Assembly (NCBI GenBank): GCA_902568465.1
Contig: CACFQR010000009.1
Location: forward strand, 1-41,551
Length of the DNA stretch: 41,551 nt
Reading direction: 5' to 3'
Source: an uncultured Pelagibacteraceae bacterium
Lineage (GTDB): Bacteria > Pseudomonadota > Alphaproteobacteria > Pelagibacterales > Pelagibacteraceae
Below, piece by piece: positions 26,233 through 34,923 of the stretch. The translations under genes and the position numbers were made by a program. The notes under the pieces were generated by a model. That model ran no database searches and was not told where the DNA came from. It was given only the letters and a program-made list of their open reading frames with translations. Every line of letters starts with the position of its first letter. The stretch's first letter is position 1.

Positions 26233-27215
26233 ATTATTGATTGTTTAACTTTCTCATTATTTTGAACAATTGTCATTATATGTTTAGCTTTTTGAAAATC
26301 AGAGTCTCTCGCCATCATATTATCACTTAAATACCTTTTCCAATTTTTAGAACCAACTTGTCCATGGTATAGGCCAACAGTATGTCTCATTACATGATTT
26401 ACCTTCGTACCTTGTTTAACTTCTTTCTCTAAATATTTTAGTAATTCTTTTGCTATATCTTCTCTTGTTGGATTAATTTCAACGTTAAATATCTCTTTAT
26501 TGATATCAACCAAAAAGTAAGGGTTTTGGTATATAGCTCTTCCAATCATAACACCATCGCATATTCTTAAATGATTTTTTATTTCATCTATTTTAGAGAT
26601 TCCGCCATTTATTATAATTTCTAAATCTGGATTTTCCTTTTTTATTTTATAAACTATTTCATAATTTAATTTTGGAATATTTAAATTTTGCTTAGGTGTA
26701 AGTCCTTTAAGAATTGCCTTTCGCGCATGAAGTATAAAAGTTTTACATCCAGCTTCTTTGATTTTTTGTATAAATTTATTTAAATAATCGAAATTCTCTG
26801 TATTATCAAAACCAATTCTAGTTTTAGCAGTAACAGGAATATTGCAAGAATTAACCATTTCATTAACACACTCCGAAACTAAATCTGGCTCTTTCATAAG
26901 ACATGCTCCAAATTTATTTTTTTGCACTTTTTTACTCGGACAGCCTAGGTTAATATTAATTTCGTCATATCCCATGTCTTCTGCTATTTTTGCCACTTCT
27001 GCTAGTTCTTTTCGATCTGAACCTCCTACTTGTAAAGCTAAAGGTTTTTCTTCTGGACTAAAACCCATTATTTTTTTTCTATCACCATGGATAGCTGATT
27101 TGGTAGCTATCATTTCTGTATATAGCATTACATTTTTGCTGATTAGTCTTAAAAAAAAACGGTCATGTCTATCTGTGCAATCCATCATAGGAGCTACAGA
27201 AATTAATCTATTCAT
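26229..27215 (-). CDS. dusA: tRNA-dihydrouridine synthase A
   Basis: FMN-dependent enzyme reducing uridines in the tRNA D-loop (positions 20/20a for DusA). The 328 aa length matches DusA. Motifs are APMMDCTDRHDRFFLR at the N-terminus (8-23), LQVGGSD (61-67), INLGCPSKKVQKNKFGACLM with Cys92 at the usual catalytic position, TRIGFD and MIGRAIYQNPYFL. It is 41 bp after rpoZ and overlaps the TSUP gene, so the three are probably co-transcribed. Confidence 0.96.
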   Translation of the reverse strand: MNRLISVAPMMDCTDRHDRFFLRLISKNVMLYTEMIATKSAIHGDRKKIMGFSPEEKPLALQVGGSDRKELAEVAKIAEDMGYDEININLGCPSKKVQKNKFGACLMKEPDLVSECVNEMVNSCNIPVTAKTRIGFDNTENFDYLNKFIQKIKEAGCKTFILHARKAILKGLTPKQNLNIPKLNYEIVYKIKKENPDLEIIINGGISKIDEIKNHLRICDGVMIGRAIYQNPYFLVDINKEIFNVEINPTREDIAKELLKYLEKEVKQGTKVNHVMRHTVGLYHGQVGSKNWKRYLSDNMMARDSDFQKAKHIMTIVQNNEKVKQSII

Positions 27216-27256
27216 TTATTTTAGGATGTTAATTTGAATAATATGATAACTATAAG

Positions 27257-27703
27257 TTATTCGTTTTTTAATTTACTTTCTTCTTCTACTTCTTTTTCTT
27301 TATTTTCTTCAATAGTATTAGTTTGATCTTTAGGAGCTGTATTTACTTTTTCTGGAATTCTTCTTAATCTTTTTGAAGGAAGTATTGCTGTACCACTTTT
27401 AGATATTTCTCCCTTATAAATTTTATCAAAATTATCTTCTTGTTCATCTTCAAGGTCTTCTAACTCAGAAACGTCTTCTTGTTGTTTTCTAAGCTTATTT
27501 ATTGCTGAATCCTCAAGTGTCTTGATAGAAACTTTTCCTGTACCTATTTCTCTTAATGATATTACAGTATTCTTATCATCATCTTTGGAAACTAGAGGTT
27601 GGTCTCCAGCATTAAGTTGAGCAGTTCTCTCCTTAGCAAGTAGCACCAAATCATATTGGCTATCAATTTTTTCTAAACAATCTTCAACTGTAATTCTTGC
27701 CAT
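27257..27703 (-). CDS. rpoZ: RNA polymerase omega subunit with extended acidic C-terminus
   Basis: Small RNA polymerase subunit that supports beta' folding. The conserved core (~1-75) begins MARITVEDCLEKIDSQYDLVLLAKERTAQL and includes KNTVISLREI. At 148 aa it is longer than the ~90 aa E. coli protein; the last ~75 residues are a low-complexity acidic/charged tail, as in many alphaproteobacterial omegas. The usual spoT/relA neighbour is absent; dusA follows instead. A candidate promoter lies just upstream, inside the end of the MFS gene. Confidence 0.93.
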   Translation of the reverse strand: MARITVEDCLEKIDSQYDLVLLAKERTAQLNAGDQPLVSKDDDKNTVISLREIGTGKVSIKTLEDSAINKLRKQQEDVSELEDLEDEQEDNFDKIYKGEISKSGTAILPSKRLRRIPEKVNTAPKDQTNTIEENKEKEVEEESKLKNE

Positions 27704-27730
27704 GGGATGTGCAATAAATAATGAAAAGTA

Positions 27731-27758
27731 AGTATAAAATCAAGTTTTATTTTGTAAA
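27731..27758 (-). promoter_or_regulatory. Candidate sigma70 promoter of rpoZ
   Basis: On the minus strand TTTACA (27753-27758) and TATACT (27731-27736) are each one base from consensus and 16 bp apart. The -35 lies inside the 3' end of the MFS gene. The predicted start is about 20-25 nt before the rpoZ ATG. Confidence 0.45.
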
Positions 27759-28966
27759 ATTGGCTTATAATTTTTTTGAAATACTACAATTAATACAATC
27801 GATAAGACCGTATAAACTAAACATATTAAGCTAATATTTTCGATTGTATTACCTAAATCGATTAAATACCCAAAGATAGCTGTGGCCAAAGCAGTTGAAA
27901 ATACCATTAAAGAACCTGTCAGTGCTTTTATAGATCCTAAATGATTTACACCATAAATTTCTGCCCATAATGATGATAGCAAAACATTGGTAAGACCATT
28001 TGTAACTCCTAATAAGGCCATAAATAAAAAAGCTGAATTTGGAGTTTTTAAAAAAATTAATACCATTAAACTAAGTAATAATGGAATGTTCAGAAATGGT
28101 AATAGTTTTCTGCTAGTGAACTTATCAACTAATAGTCCAGATAAAAATAAAGTAATTACTGTAAAAATTGAATAGAACATGAAAGCTTTTGCTATTGCAT
28201 ATTCTCCCCACCCCTTTGAATCAATTATAAAATTTTGATTTATGACTATGCCAGTAATAATAAATGCAGGAGCTAAAAGAGCTGGTAACATAGTATAAAA
28301 TTTTAAATCTTTAATTACTTCTTTTCTTGTCCAGCTTTTAACTGAAGAAAATTTAATTTTATTATATTGGTCATCTTCTCTTGAGTTAATGTTTATATGT
28401 TTAATGGTAAAAAAAGAAAAAATTGGTAAAATTAAAAAAATTAATATTGATATAAATACCCACAAGTCTCTCCAATATATAAATGATAGGAGATAAACGA
28501 CTAAAACTGGTAATAAAAATTCACCTAAAGACATTCCTAACCAAATATAACTTAAAGCTTTACCTCTCCTTCTTTCAAAATATCTAGATATAGCCGTTGA
28601 AGCTGTGTGTGCCATTAATCCCTGCCCAGAAAGTCTTAAAAAAAATATTCCTATTAATAGAAAGAATAAATTTTCTACAAAAGAAAAAAATAATGCCGAT
28701 ATAAAAAGAAAGATGGTAACTAAAAGAGAATAATTAAGTAATTTAACATCATCTATTTTTTTACCTAACCATATAAGAACTATACTGCTACATAATGTAG
28801 CTATTCCATAAATTGATCCAAATTCACCATGTGAAATATTTAATTCGTCTCTTATATTTGTATTAAACAGACCTACGAAAAAGCTTTGTCCAATAGATGA
28901 AAAAAACGTGAAAACAAAACCAAAAATTATTATTTTGAAATTAGATTTAACAATATCTATAATCAT
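27740..28966 (-). CDS. MFS transporter
   Basis: A 408 aa inner-membrane protein with about 12 hydrophobic segments in two six-helix halves separated by a charged central loop (~190-215). The loop 2-3 motif GKKIDDVKLLNYS (~68-80) and a matching SGLLVDKFTSRKLLP in the second half mark the major facilitator superfamily. The N-terminal NTNIRDELNISHGEFGSIYGIATL pattern is like putative monocarboxylate or OFA-type carriers, but the substrate is unknown. Its ATG is only 3 bp from the start of the divergent dehydrogenase gene. Confidence 0.9.
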   Translation of the reverse strand: MIIDIVKSNFKIIIFGFVFTFFSSIGQSFFVGLFNTNIRDELNISHGEFGSIYGIATLCSSIVLIWLGKKIDDVKLLNYSLLVTIFLFISALFFSFVENLFFLLIGIFFLRLSGQGLMAHTASTAISRYFERRRGKALSYIWLGMSLGEFLLPVLVVYLLSFIYWRDLWVFISILIFLILPIFSFFTIKHININSREDDQYNKIKFSSVKSWTRKEVIKDLKFYTMLPALLAPAFIITGIVINQNFIIDSKGWGEYAIAKAFMFYSIFTVITLFLSGLLVDKFTSRKLLPFLNIPLLLSLMVLIFLKTPNSAFLFMALLGVTNGLTNVLLSSLWAEIYGVNHLGSIKALTGSLMVFSTALATAIFGYLIDLGNTIENISLICLVYTVLSIVLIVVFQKNYKPILQNKT

Positions 28967-28969
28967 ATT

Positions 28970-29842
28970 ATGAGTTGTAAAGTTTCATTTATTGGTCTCG
29001 GTGTAATGGGTTACCCCATGGCTGGATATATATCAAAAGCAGGACATAATGTAACTGTTTATAATAGAACAAAATCAAAAGCAGAAAAATGGATAAAAGA
29101 ATATAAAGGTAATATGGCTTTATCTCCTGAGGAAGCTGCTAAAGATTCCGATTTTGTTTTCACATGTGTTGGTAATGATAACGACTTAAAAGAAGTTGCT
29201 ATTGGAAAAAAAGGAATTTTTAATACCATAAAGAAAAATGCTATATACATTGATAACACAACAGCCTCAGCAACAGTTGCTAGAGAGCTTTATAAAAATG
29301 CAAAAGCCCATGGTTTTAGTTTTTTAGATGCGCCAGTGTCAGGCGGGCAAGCTGGAGCAGAAAAAGGAGCTCTGACAGTTATGGTAGGTGGAGATAAAAA
29401 AGATTTTGATAAAGCAAAAAGTGTAATTGGTTGTTATAGCAAAAAACTACAATTATTGGGACCATCAGGAAGCGGACAGCTGGCGAAGATGGTAAATCAA
29501 ATATGTATAGCTGGTTTAGTTCAAGGTTTATCTGAAGCAATAAATTTTGGAATAAATTCAGGACTTAAAATGGAGGATGTTATTGATGTAATATCAAAAG
29601 GCGCAGCTCAATCTTGGCAAATGGAAAACAGATATAAAACAATGATCGATGATAAATTTGATTTTGGGTTTGCAGTAGATTGGATGAGAAAAGATTTAAA
29701 AATTGCAATGGATGAGGCGCAAAAAAATAACTCGCCTTTACCAATTACAAAAATTGTAGACTCCTATTACGAAGAAATTCAAAAAATGGGGGGTAATAGA
29801 TGGGACACCTCAAGTCTAATAAGAAGATTTAGAAAAAAATAA
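28970..29842 (+). CDS. NAD(P)-dependent beta-hydroxyacid dehydrogenase (3-hydroxyisobutyrate dehydrogenase/glyoxylate reductase family)
   Basis: A 290 aa beta-hydroxyacid dehydrogenase. The Rossmann motif is GLGVMGYPMA (9-18), and the YNRT at the end of the second strand (Arg33) suggests NADP(H). The substrate loop is DAPVSGGQAGAEKG (120-133) and the catalytic lysine is Lys173 in AKMVNQ. Members reduce succinate semialdehyde, glyoxylate or tartronate semialdehyde, or oxidise 3-hydroxyisobutyrate; the YNRT pattern leans to the glyoxylate/semialdehyde reductase group. It heads a four-gene plus-strand run to 32146. Confidence 0.88.
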   Translation: MSCKVSFIGLGVMGYPMAGYISKAGHNVTVYNRTKSKAEKWIKEYKGNMALSPEEAAKDSDFVFTCVGNDNDLKEVAIGKKGIFNTIKKNAIYIDNTTASATVARELYKNAKAHGFSFLDAPVSGGQAGAEKGALTVMVGGDKKDFDKAKSVIGCYSKKLQLLGPSGSGQLAKMVNQICIAGLVQGLSEAINFGINSGLKMEDVIDVISKGAAQSWQMENRYKTMIDDKFDFGFAVDWMRKDLKIAMDEAQKNNSPLPITKIVDSYYEEIQKMGGNRWDTSSLIRRFRKK

Positions 29843-30457
29843 GTGCAAAAAAATAAACCTGATTACTATAATGACCTAGATAAAATTTATCTCAAAATAT
29901 GGGATTTACTTAAAGTAGGTTTAAAAAATAGAGATCTTCCTTTTCATATTCCTGTATTTATTTGTGGCAGCAAAGACAAATCAGATGGAAGAATTGTTGT
30001 TTTAAGAGGTGTAGATGAAAATGAAAAAAAGATTTGGTTCCATACTGATATTAGATCCAATAAAATAAAAATCCTTAAATCTAACCCCGAAGGTACTTTA
30101 TTGTTCTACGATAAAAGTGAAAAAATTCAATTAAGAGTCTCTGGAATAATAAAAATCAATTATCAAAATGATAAAACTATAAAATCTTGGGAAAAAACTG
30201 CGCATTTGAGCAGACAATGCTACCTTGGTGACCAAGCCCCTGGTTTAACTACAGATATGCCTACCTCAGGATTAAAAGAAAAAATAGATAACTTAAAATA
30301 TACTTTAGAGGAAAGTGAAATTGGATATAAAAACTTTTGTGTAATTGAAACTTATATTAAATCTATAGAATGGTTATATTTAGCCGCTAAAGGTCACAGA
30401 CGTGCTTATTTTGATTTAAATAAAACAAAACTTGAAAAAAAATGGTTAATTCCTTAA
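29843..30457 (+). CDS. Pyridoxamine 5'-phosphate oxidase-like FMN-binding protein
   Basis: A 204 aa split-barrel protein of the PNPOx-like group (Alr4036 type). Landmarks are RIVVLRGVDENEKKIWFHTDIRSNKI (FMN phosphate-binding strand region), LLFYDKSEKIQLRVSGI and the C-terminal IEWLYLAAKGHRRAYF. It starts with GTG directly after the stop of the dehydrogenase gene, so the two are translated together. True PdxH has a different C-terminal signature, so activity in B6 synthesis is not assured; these proteins may be flavin reductases or oxidases of unknown substrate. Confidence 0.8.
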   Translation: MQKNKPDYYNDLDKIYLKIWDLLKVGLKNRDLPFHIPVFICGSKDKSDGRIVVLRGVDENEKKIWFHTDIRSNKIKILKSNPEGTLLFYDKSEKIQLRVSGIIKINYQNDKTIKSWEKTAHLSRQCYLGDQAPGLTTDMPTSGLKEKIDNLKYTLEESEIGYKNFCVIETYIKSIEWLYLAAKGHRRAYFDLNKTKLEKKWLIP

Positions 30458-30497
30458 TAGGCTAGATATTAAATTAATTTTAATCTATAAATAGCAA

Positions 30498-31049
30498 ATG
30501 GCAATTTCAACACCAATATGTAACTTTGGAGAAAAATCATACGAATTTAAACTTAAATCTACAGAGGGTAAATTAGTAGGTTTAAATGATGTAAAAGGTA
30601 AAAATGGTTATTTAATAATGTTTATTTGTAACCATTGTCCTTATGTTCAAGCAGTTATAAATTTTCTAGCTGATGATGCTAAATACCTAGAAAGTATTGG
30701 TATAAAGTCAGTAGCTATAATGTCAAATGATACAAAAGAATATCCCGAAGACTCTTTTGATAATATGATAAAATTTGCAAAGGAAAATGAATTTTCATTT
30801 CCATATCTTTATGATGAAAAGCAAGAAATAGCAAAAAAATATTCGGCTGTTTGTACACCTGATTTCTTTGGATACAATAAAAACTCGGAGTTACAGTATA
30901 GGGGGAGAATATTAGAAGCAAAGAAACTAAAACCAGTGCATTCTGGTGACACAGAATTAAGGAAAGCTATGAAGTTAATTGCAGAAACTGGAAAGGGTCC
31001 GCAAATACAATACCCAAGTATGGGTTGTAGTATTAAATGGTTTAAATAA
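30498..31049 (+). CDS. Thioredoxin-like redoxin family protein
   Basis: A 183 aa cytosolic-looking thioredoxin-fold protein with no signal peptide. The CxxC site is Cys44-Asn-His-Cys47 in FICNHCPYVQAV, and the cis-proline segment is CTPDFFGYN (~119-127). The C-terminal PSMGCSIKW adds a conserved cysteine. This CNHCPYV family is annotated as thioredoxin-like or AhpC/TSA-related, with no settled substrate. It lies 40 bp after the flavoprotein gene, and its stop codon abuts the glycosyltransferase start with a 1-base overlap. Confidence 0.85.
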   Translation: MAISTPICNFGEKSYEFKLKSTEGKLVGLNDVKGKNGYLIMFICNHCPYVQAVINFLADDAKYLESIGIKSVAIMSNDTKEYPEDSFDNMIKFAKENEFSFPYLYDEKQEIAKKYSAVCTPDFFGYNKNSELQYRGRILEAKKLKPVHSGDTELRKAMKLIAETGKGPQIQYPSMGCSIKWFK

Positions 31050-32146
31050 TGTTTCTAGTAGTAACAAGAAACTTTCCTCCAGATGTAGGAGGAATGCAAA
31101 TTCTAATGGGTGGATTATCTGAAAGTCTACTAAATCATGGCCCTGTTAAGGTTTTTGCTAACGAATTTACTGATTCACAAAAATACGATAAAAAATCATC
31201 TTTAAATATTGAGAGAGTTGGCGGTCTAAAAATTTTTAGAAAATACAGAAAGGCCAATTTAGTTAATAATTTTATTAGTGAAAACGCAAATATTAGGGCA
31301 ATATTTGCTGATCATTGGAAAAGTTTAGAACTTTTAAAAGAAGAAAACCTAAATAAAACAAAAACTTTTTGTCTTGTTCATTCTAAAGAAATTAATCATG
31401 AAATTGGATCAGCAATCAATAAGAGACTAGTAAAGAGCACTAATAAAGCTAATTTTGTTATTGCAAACTCACACTTTACAAAAAAATTAGCAATTAACGT
31501 TGGTATAGATAAAAATAAAATTCATGTAATTTACCCAGGTGTAAATTTGCCAAAAAAAATAAATCATGATTCAAATAATAAAGCTAAAGAAATTTATAAA
31601 GATTCTTTTCCTAAAGTTATAACAGTAGCAAGATTAGATAAAAGAAAAGGTCATGATAAAATTTTAATGTTAATTAAAAATCTAAAACCTAAATTTCCAA
31701 AAATAAAATATATTAGTGTAGGTTTAGGCGAAGAAGAAGAAAATTTAATTAGTCTTACTAAGGAGCTCTCAATTGAAAATGAAGTAACTTTTTTGAAAAA
31801 TATAAACGAAGAGTTTAAAAATGCACTAATAGCAAATTCTAACTTATTTCTAATGCCAAATAGAATAGAAAAAAAATCTGTAGAAGGTTTTGGGATTTCT
31901 TTTATCGAGGCTGCCACTTATGGTGTGGGTGCAATTGGAGGTAAAGATGGTGGATCTTGTGATGCTATATCAGATGGTAACACTGGATTAATATGCAACG
32001 GTAACGATTTAAATTCAATATACGAAAATTTTATTAAGTTTTTTCAAAATGAAAATTTTATTAATTATGGAGCAAATGCAAAAAAGTTTTCAGAAAATTT
32101 TTACTGGAACAAAATAATCAAAAATTACTTAAAACTAATAAATTGA
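31049..32146 (+). CDS. Glycosyltransferase family 4
   Basis: A 365 aa GT-B glycosyltransferase. The N-terminal acceptor domain begins FLVVTRNFPPDVGGMQ, with the GG loop typical of GT4. The donor domain holds TVARLDKRKGHDKIL (~192-206), MPNRIE and the E-x7-E motif EGFGISFIEA (~279-288). It most likely adds a sugar to a lipid or surface polysaccharide on the cytosolic face of the membrane. It converges on a GT9 gene (12 bp overlap), so two surface-glycan enzymes lie side by side. The sugar and acceptor are unknown. Confidence 0.9.
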   Translation: MFLVVTRNFPPDVGGMQILMGGLSESLLNHGPVKVFANEFTDSQKYDKKSSLNIERVGGLKIFRKYRKANLVNNFISENANIRAIFADHWKSLELLKEENLNKTKTFCLVHSKEINHEIGSAINKRLVKSTNKANFVIANSHFTKKLAINVGIDKNKIHVIYPGVNLPKKINHDSNNKAKEIYKDSFPKVITVARLDKRKGHDKILMLIKNLKPKFPKIKYISVGLGEEEENLISLTKELSIENEVTFLKNINEEFKNALIANSNLFLMPNRIEKKSVEGFGISFIEAATYGVGAIGGKDGGSCDAISDGNTGLICNGNDLNSIYENFIKFFQNENFINYGANAKKFSENFYWNKIIKNYLKLIN

Positions 32147-33070
32147 TTCTAATTTTTCCTTTATTTTGGAATATATTAATTCAGCAGACAAATCTTCTAA
32201 ATTATCTGTAACGATAGGTTTAAAGTTTTTAGTCTCTATTGAAACTTTTTCAGGTGTTGTATGATAACCAAATATAACGATACCCTCTTTGTTAAGATGT
32301 GCTGACATGTGTGCTGGACCAGTATCATTAGAAATTACAAAACTAGATTTTTTTATTAAACCAGCAAGTTCTAATATATTTAAAGCCCTTTTATCATTTT
32401 TAATTATTATTCCTTCGAAACTTTCCGCAATTTCTAATTCTTTTGGACCGGGTGCTATAAAAATATCAAAACTACTATGCTTAGACTTAATAATATTTAT
32501 TAATTTATTATAATGTGGCCATTGTTTGTGTTTTAGTTTTGGTGAGCTAAATGGAAAAATTAAAATAAATCTTTTTCCAGAAAATTTGTTAATTATTTTG
32601 TCTACATTTATGCAGGCCCAGTTTAAATCTGGTTTTAATGTATTTTCAACTTTAATATCAAAATTTTCTAATTGGGCTTTAAATCGATCAAGTACTGAAT
32701 CCTGATGGTCATTTTTTTGTTTTTGCTTTATCAAAGTAGTTTCTGCACTACACCATATAGTTTTTTTAAAAAGGTATTTTCTGTAAAAAGAAGTTCTGGA
32801 TGAGTTTTGTAAATCAAAAATTTTTAAAAAATTATATTTCTCAATCATTTTCTTTAGTTTACCCAAATAAAAAAAATTCCACCTGGGTAATCTTTTGTCC
32901 AATAGCACTCCATCGACATAAGGGCATTGTCCCAAAAGCTCAACATATGGGTTAGTGGTTAAAATAAAAATTTTTTCATTTACGTGAGATTCTCTAATAT
33001 CCTTTAGAACGCCACTAATTTGAACTATATCTCCAAGAGATCCATGTTTTATTATCAAAATATTTGACAT
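32135..33070 (-). CDS. Glycosyltransferase family 9 (heptosyltransferase-like)
   Basis: A 311 aa protein related to ADP-heptose:LPS heptosyltransferases. The N-terminus ILIIKHGSLGDIVQISGVLKDI is the GT9 signature, and the C-terminal domain has FVISNDTGPAHMSAHL (~247-262) with VIFGYHTTPEKV. True heptosyltransferases usually read SLGDxxxxxP here; the match is to the wider family, so the sugar may not be heptose. It is divergent from the DUF6165 gene (40 bp) and convergent with the GT4 gene. Confidence 0.88.
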   Translation of the reverse strand: MSNILIIKHGSLGDIVQISGVLKDIRESHVNEKIFILTTNPYVELLGQCPYVDGVLLDKRLPRWNFFYLGKLKKMIEKYNFLKIFDLQNSSRTSFYRKYLFKKTIWCSAETTLIKQKQKNDHQDSVLDRFKAQLENFDIKVENTLKPDLNWACINVDKIINKFSGKRFILIFPFSSPKLKHKQWPHYNKLINIIKSKHSSFDIFIAPGPKELEIAESFEGIIIKNDKRALNILELAGLIKKSSFVISNDTGPAHMSAHLNKEGIVIFGYHTTPEKVSIETKNFKPIVTDNLEDLSAELIYSKIKEKLESIY

Positions 33071-33110
33071 AATATATTTAAATTTAGTAAATCAACTTTA
33101 ACACACAAAA

Positions 33111-33512
33111 ATGACTAACAAATCTAAAAAAATACTAACAGAAATATCACCTGGTGAATTGCTTGACAAAATAAGCATTTTAGAAATTAAAAGTGAAAAA
33201 ATTAAGGATAAAAATAATTTATTAGAAATTAGTAAGGAGTATAAAATCTTAAAAAATGCTGAACAAACAAACATTATTAAAAATACTGAAATTGAAAATT
33301 TATGTAAAATGCTTAAAGAGGTAAATTTAAATTTATGGAATACGGAAGACCAAATAAGAATATGTGAAAAAAATAAAGATTTTAGTAAAAAATTTATTGA
33401 TTTAGCTAGAAACGTTTACCTCAAAAATGATACCAGAGCTAAAATTAAATCTGATATAAACAAAATTTTAGGTTCTCACATTAAAGAAATAAAAGAATAT
33501 ATTAAGTATTAA
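33111..33512 (+). CDS. DUF6165 family protein
   Basis: A 133 aa soluble, highly charged, mostly helical protein. The N-terminus (ILTEISPGELLDKISILEIKSEKI) matches my memory of the DUF6165 family, followed by predicted coiled-coil-like segments and a conserved LNLWNTEDQIRICEK stretch. No catalytic motif, signal peptide or membrane helix is seen. Its neighbours are glycosyltransferases, as is common for this family, so a role in surface glycan assembly can be guessed. The stop overlaps the converging permease gene by 4 bp. Confidence 0.78.
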   Translation: MTNKSKKILTEISPGELLDKISILEIKSEKIKDKNNLLEISKEYKILKNAEQTNIIKNTEIENLCKMLKEVNLNLWNTEDQIRICEKNKDFSKKFIDLARNVYLKNDTRAKIKSDINKILGSHIKEIKEYIKY

Positions 33513-34183
33513 GTATAGTTATATTTCTTTTCTAAAAGTTTTATTACATTGTGTATTACAAATGTCATTAATAAATATATACTTCCAGCTACAATAAATA
33601 CCTCTACTGGTCTAAAAGTTGTTGAAATAATATGCTTCGCTACACCAGTAAGATCAAGCAAAGTAACTGTGCTAGCTAAAGAAGTGCCTTTCAACATTAA
33701 TATCATTTCATTTCCATAAGCTGGTAAAGACTGTCTTATTGCTATAGGCAATTTAATCTTAAAAAATGTGTTTAATTTGCTTAAACCTAATCCTTCTGCA
33801 GCTTCTATGATTCCTTTATTTATTGTCTCAAAAGCGGATCTAAATATTTCTGAAGAATAAGCTCCAGTATTTAAAGTAAATGCTAGAATTGCGCATGAAT
33901 AAGGTTCTTTTAAAAAAACCCAAAGAAAAGATTCTCTAATCCACTCTAGTTGGGCAAGACCAAAATATATAATAAAAATTTGAACTAGTAATGGAGTTCC
34001 CCTAAAAATATATGAATAATAGTAAGATATATAATAAAGAACTTTGCTATTACCTGTTCTTAAAATAGCGAAAAAAACTCCTACAAATATACCAAAGAAA
34101 AGTGATAAAAGTGTTAATTCAATAGTTAATTTTGCTGCTTTCAATAACCGCGGTAAATGTTCTATTGCAAAATCTAAATCCAT
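33509..34183 (-). CDS. Polar amino-acid ABC transporter permease (HisM/ArtM type)
   Basis: A 224 aa inner-membrane permease with about five hydrophobic segments. It shows the polar amino-acid family's N-terminal pattern (LPRLLKAAKLTIELTLLSLFFGIFVG), IFRGTPLLVQIFIIYFG, and the EAA loop EAAEGLGLSKLNTFFKIKLP (~138-157) that contacts the ATPase. It starts directly after the stop of the other permease gene and would pair with it as a heterodimer. No ATPase gene follows; the next gene converges. Confidence 0.93.
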   Translation of the reverse strand: MDLDFAIEHLPRLLKAAKLTIELTLLSLFFGIFVGVFFAILRTGNSKVLYYISYYYSYIFRGTPLLVQIFIIYFGLAQLEWIRESFLWVFLKEPYSCAILAFTLNTGAYSSEIFRSAFETINKGIIEAAEGLGLSKLNTFFKIKLPIAIRQSLPAYGNEMILMLKGTSLASTVTLLDLTGVAKHIISTTFRPVEVFIVAGSIYLLMTFVIHNVIKLLEKKYNYT

Positions 34184-34876
34184 CTAATACCCCTTGCTAT
34201 AATTTTTTTCTAGCCTATTAAACATTTTCAAACTAAGAAAAGTTAGAAGCAAATATAAAACAGCAGCAAAGGAGTAAAAAAATAAAGGATCCCTTGTTGA
34301 GCCTGCTGCTATATAGGATTGCCTCATAATTTCCACTAGTCCAGTAACCGAAATCAACGATGTATCTTTTAAAGTTATTTGCCAAACATTACTTATATTT
34401 GGTAGTGCCAATCTTAACATCTGGGGTATTATTATTTTGTAATAGTAAATTTTCTTTTTAAATCCCAAAACTTCAGAAGCTTCGAATTGACCTTTGTCAA
34501 TTGATTGTACCGCTCCTCTAAATACTTCAGTTGAATATGCTCCTGAAATTATTCCTATAGAAAAAGCTCCTGTTAAAAAGGCATTTACTTCAATATAACC
34601 ATCATACCCAAATATTCTAGCTACATACATAACAGCACCACTGCCACCAAAAAAAAATAAATAAATTACTAAAAGTTCTGGAACACCTCTAAAAACAGTA
34701 GTGTAAAAACCTCCGATTAAATTTAATATTTTGTTTTTTGATAATTTAAATGATGCAAAAATTGCAGCTAAAAAGAACCCTATAAACATAGCCGCTAAGG
34801 CAACTGCTATTGTCATAAGAGTTGCAAAAAAAAGTTCGTCTCCCCAACCCGTATCTCCGTAAGCTAAAAGTCCCAT
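34184..34876 (-). CDS. Polar amino-acid ABC transporter permease (HisQ/ArtQ type)
   Basis: A 230 aa inner-membrane permease of the histidine/arginine/octopine family. Visible are an N-terminal helix with ATLMTIAVALAAMFIGFFLA, VFRGVPELLVIYLFFFG and the EAA loop EASEVLGFKKKIYYYKIIIP (~132-151). A charged C-terminus ends LEKNYSKGY. The ATG lies 4 nt after a strong hairpin that occupies the place of the ribosome-binding site, so its translation may be set low relative to the binding protein. Confidence 0.93.
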   Translation of the reverse strand: MGLLAYGDTGWGDELFFATLMTIAVALAAMFIGFFLAAIFASFKLSKNKILNLIGGFYTTVFRGVPELLVIYLFFFGGSGAVMYVARIFGYDGYIEVNAFLTGAFSIGIISGAYSTEVFRGAVQSIDKGQFEASEVLGFKKKIYYYKIIIPQMLRLALPNISNVWQITLKDTSLISVTGLVEIMRQSYIAAGSTRDPLFFYSFAAVLYLLLTFLSLKMFNRLEKNYSKGY

Positions 34877-34879
34877 AGA

Positions 34880-34914
34880 TTTTAAGGCGATAGTATTAAT
34901 CTATCGCCTTAAAA
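34880..34914 (-). promoter_or_regulatory. Perfect stem-loop between binding-protein and permease genes
   Basis: Two 14-nt arms (TTTTAAGGCGATAG at 34880-34893 and its exact complement at 34901-34914) pair perfectly around a 7-nt loop. In the minus-strand mRNA the hairpin starts 9 nt after the binding-protein stop and ends 3 nt before the HisQ-type ATG, covering the whole ribosome-binding region. No U-run follows, so it is more likely an mRNA stabiliser or translation/attenuation element than a simple terminator. Such hairpins give binding-protein excess in other ABC operons. Confidence 0.7.
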
Positions 34915-34923
34915 ATTAAATTA

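Noticed and set aside
26842-27237. Plus-strand open frame of 131 codons opposite dusA.
   Set aside because: Antisense to the conserved dusA catalytic region; no recognisable protein features.
27244-27258. Short inverted repeat ATAACT/AGTTAT after rpoZ.
   Set aside because: Only a 6-bp AT-rich stem, and the T-run beside it is on the wrong strand for the rpoZ transcript.
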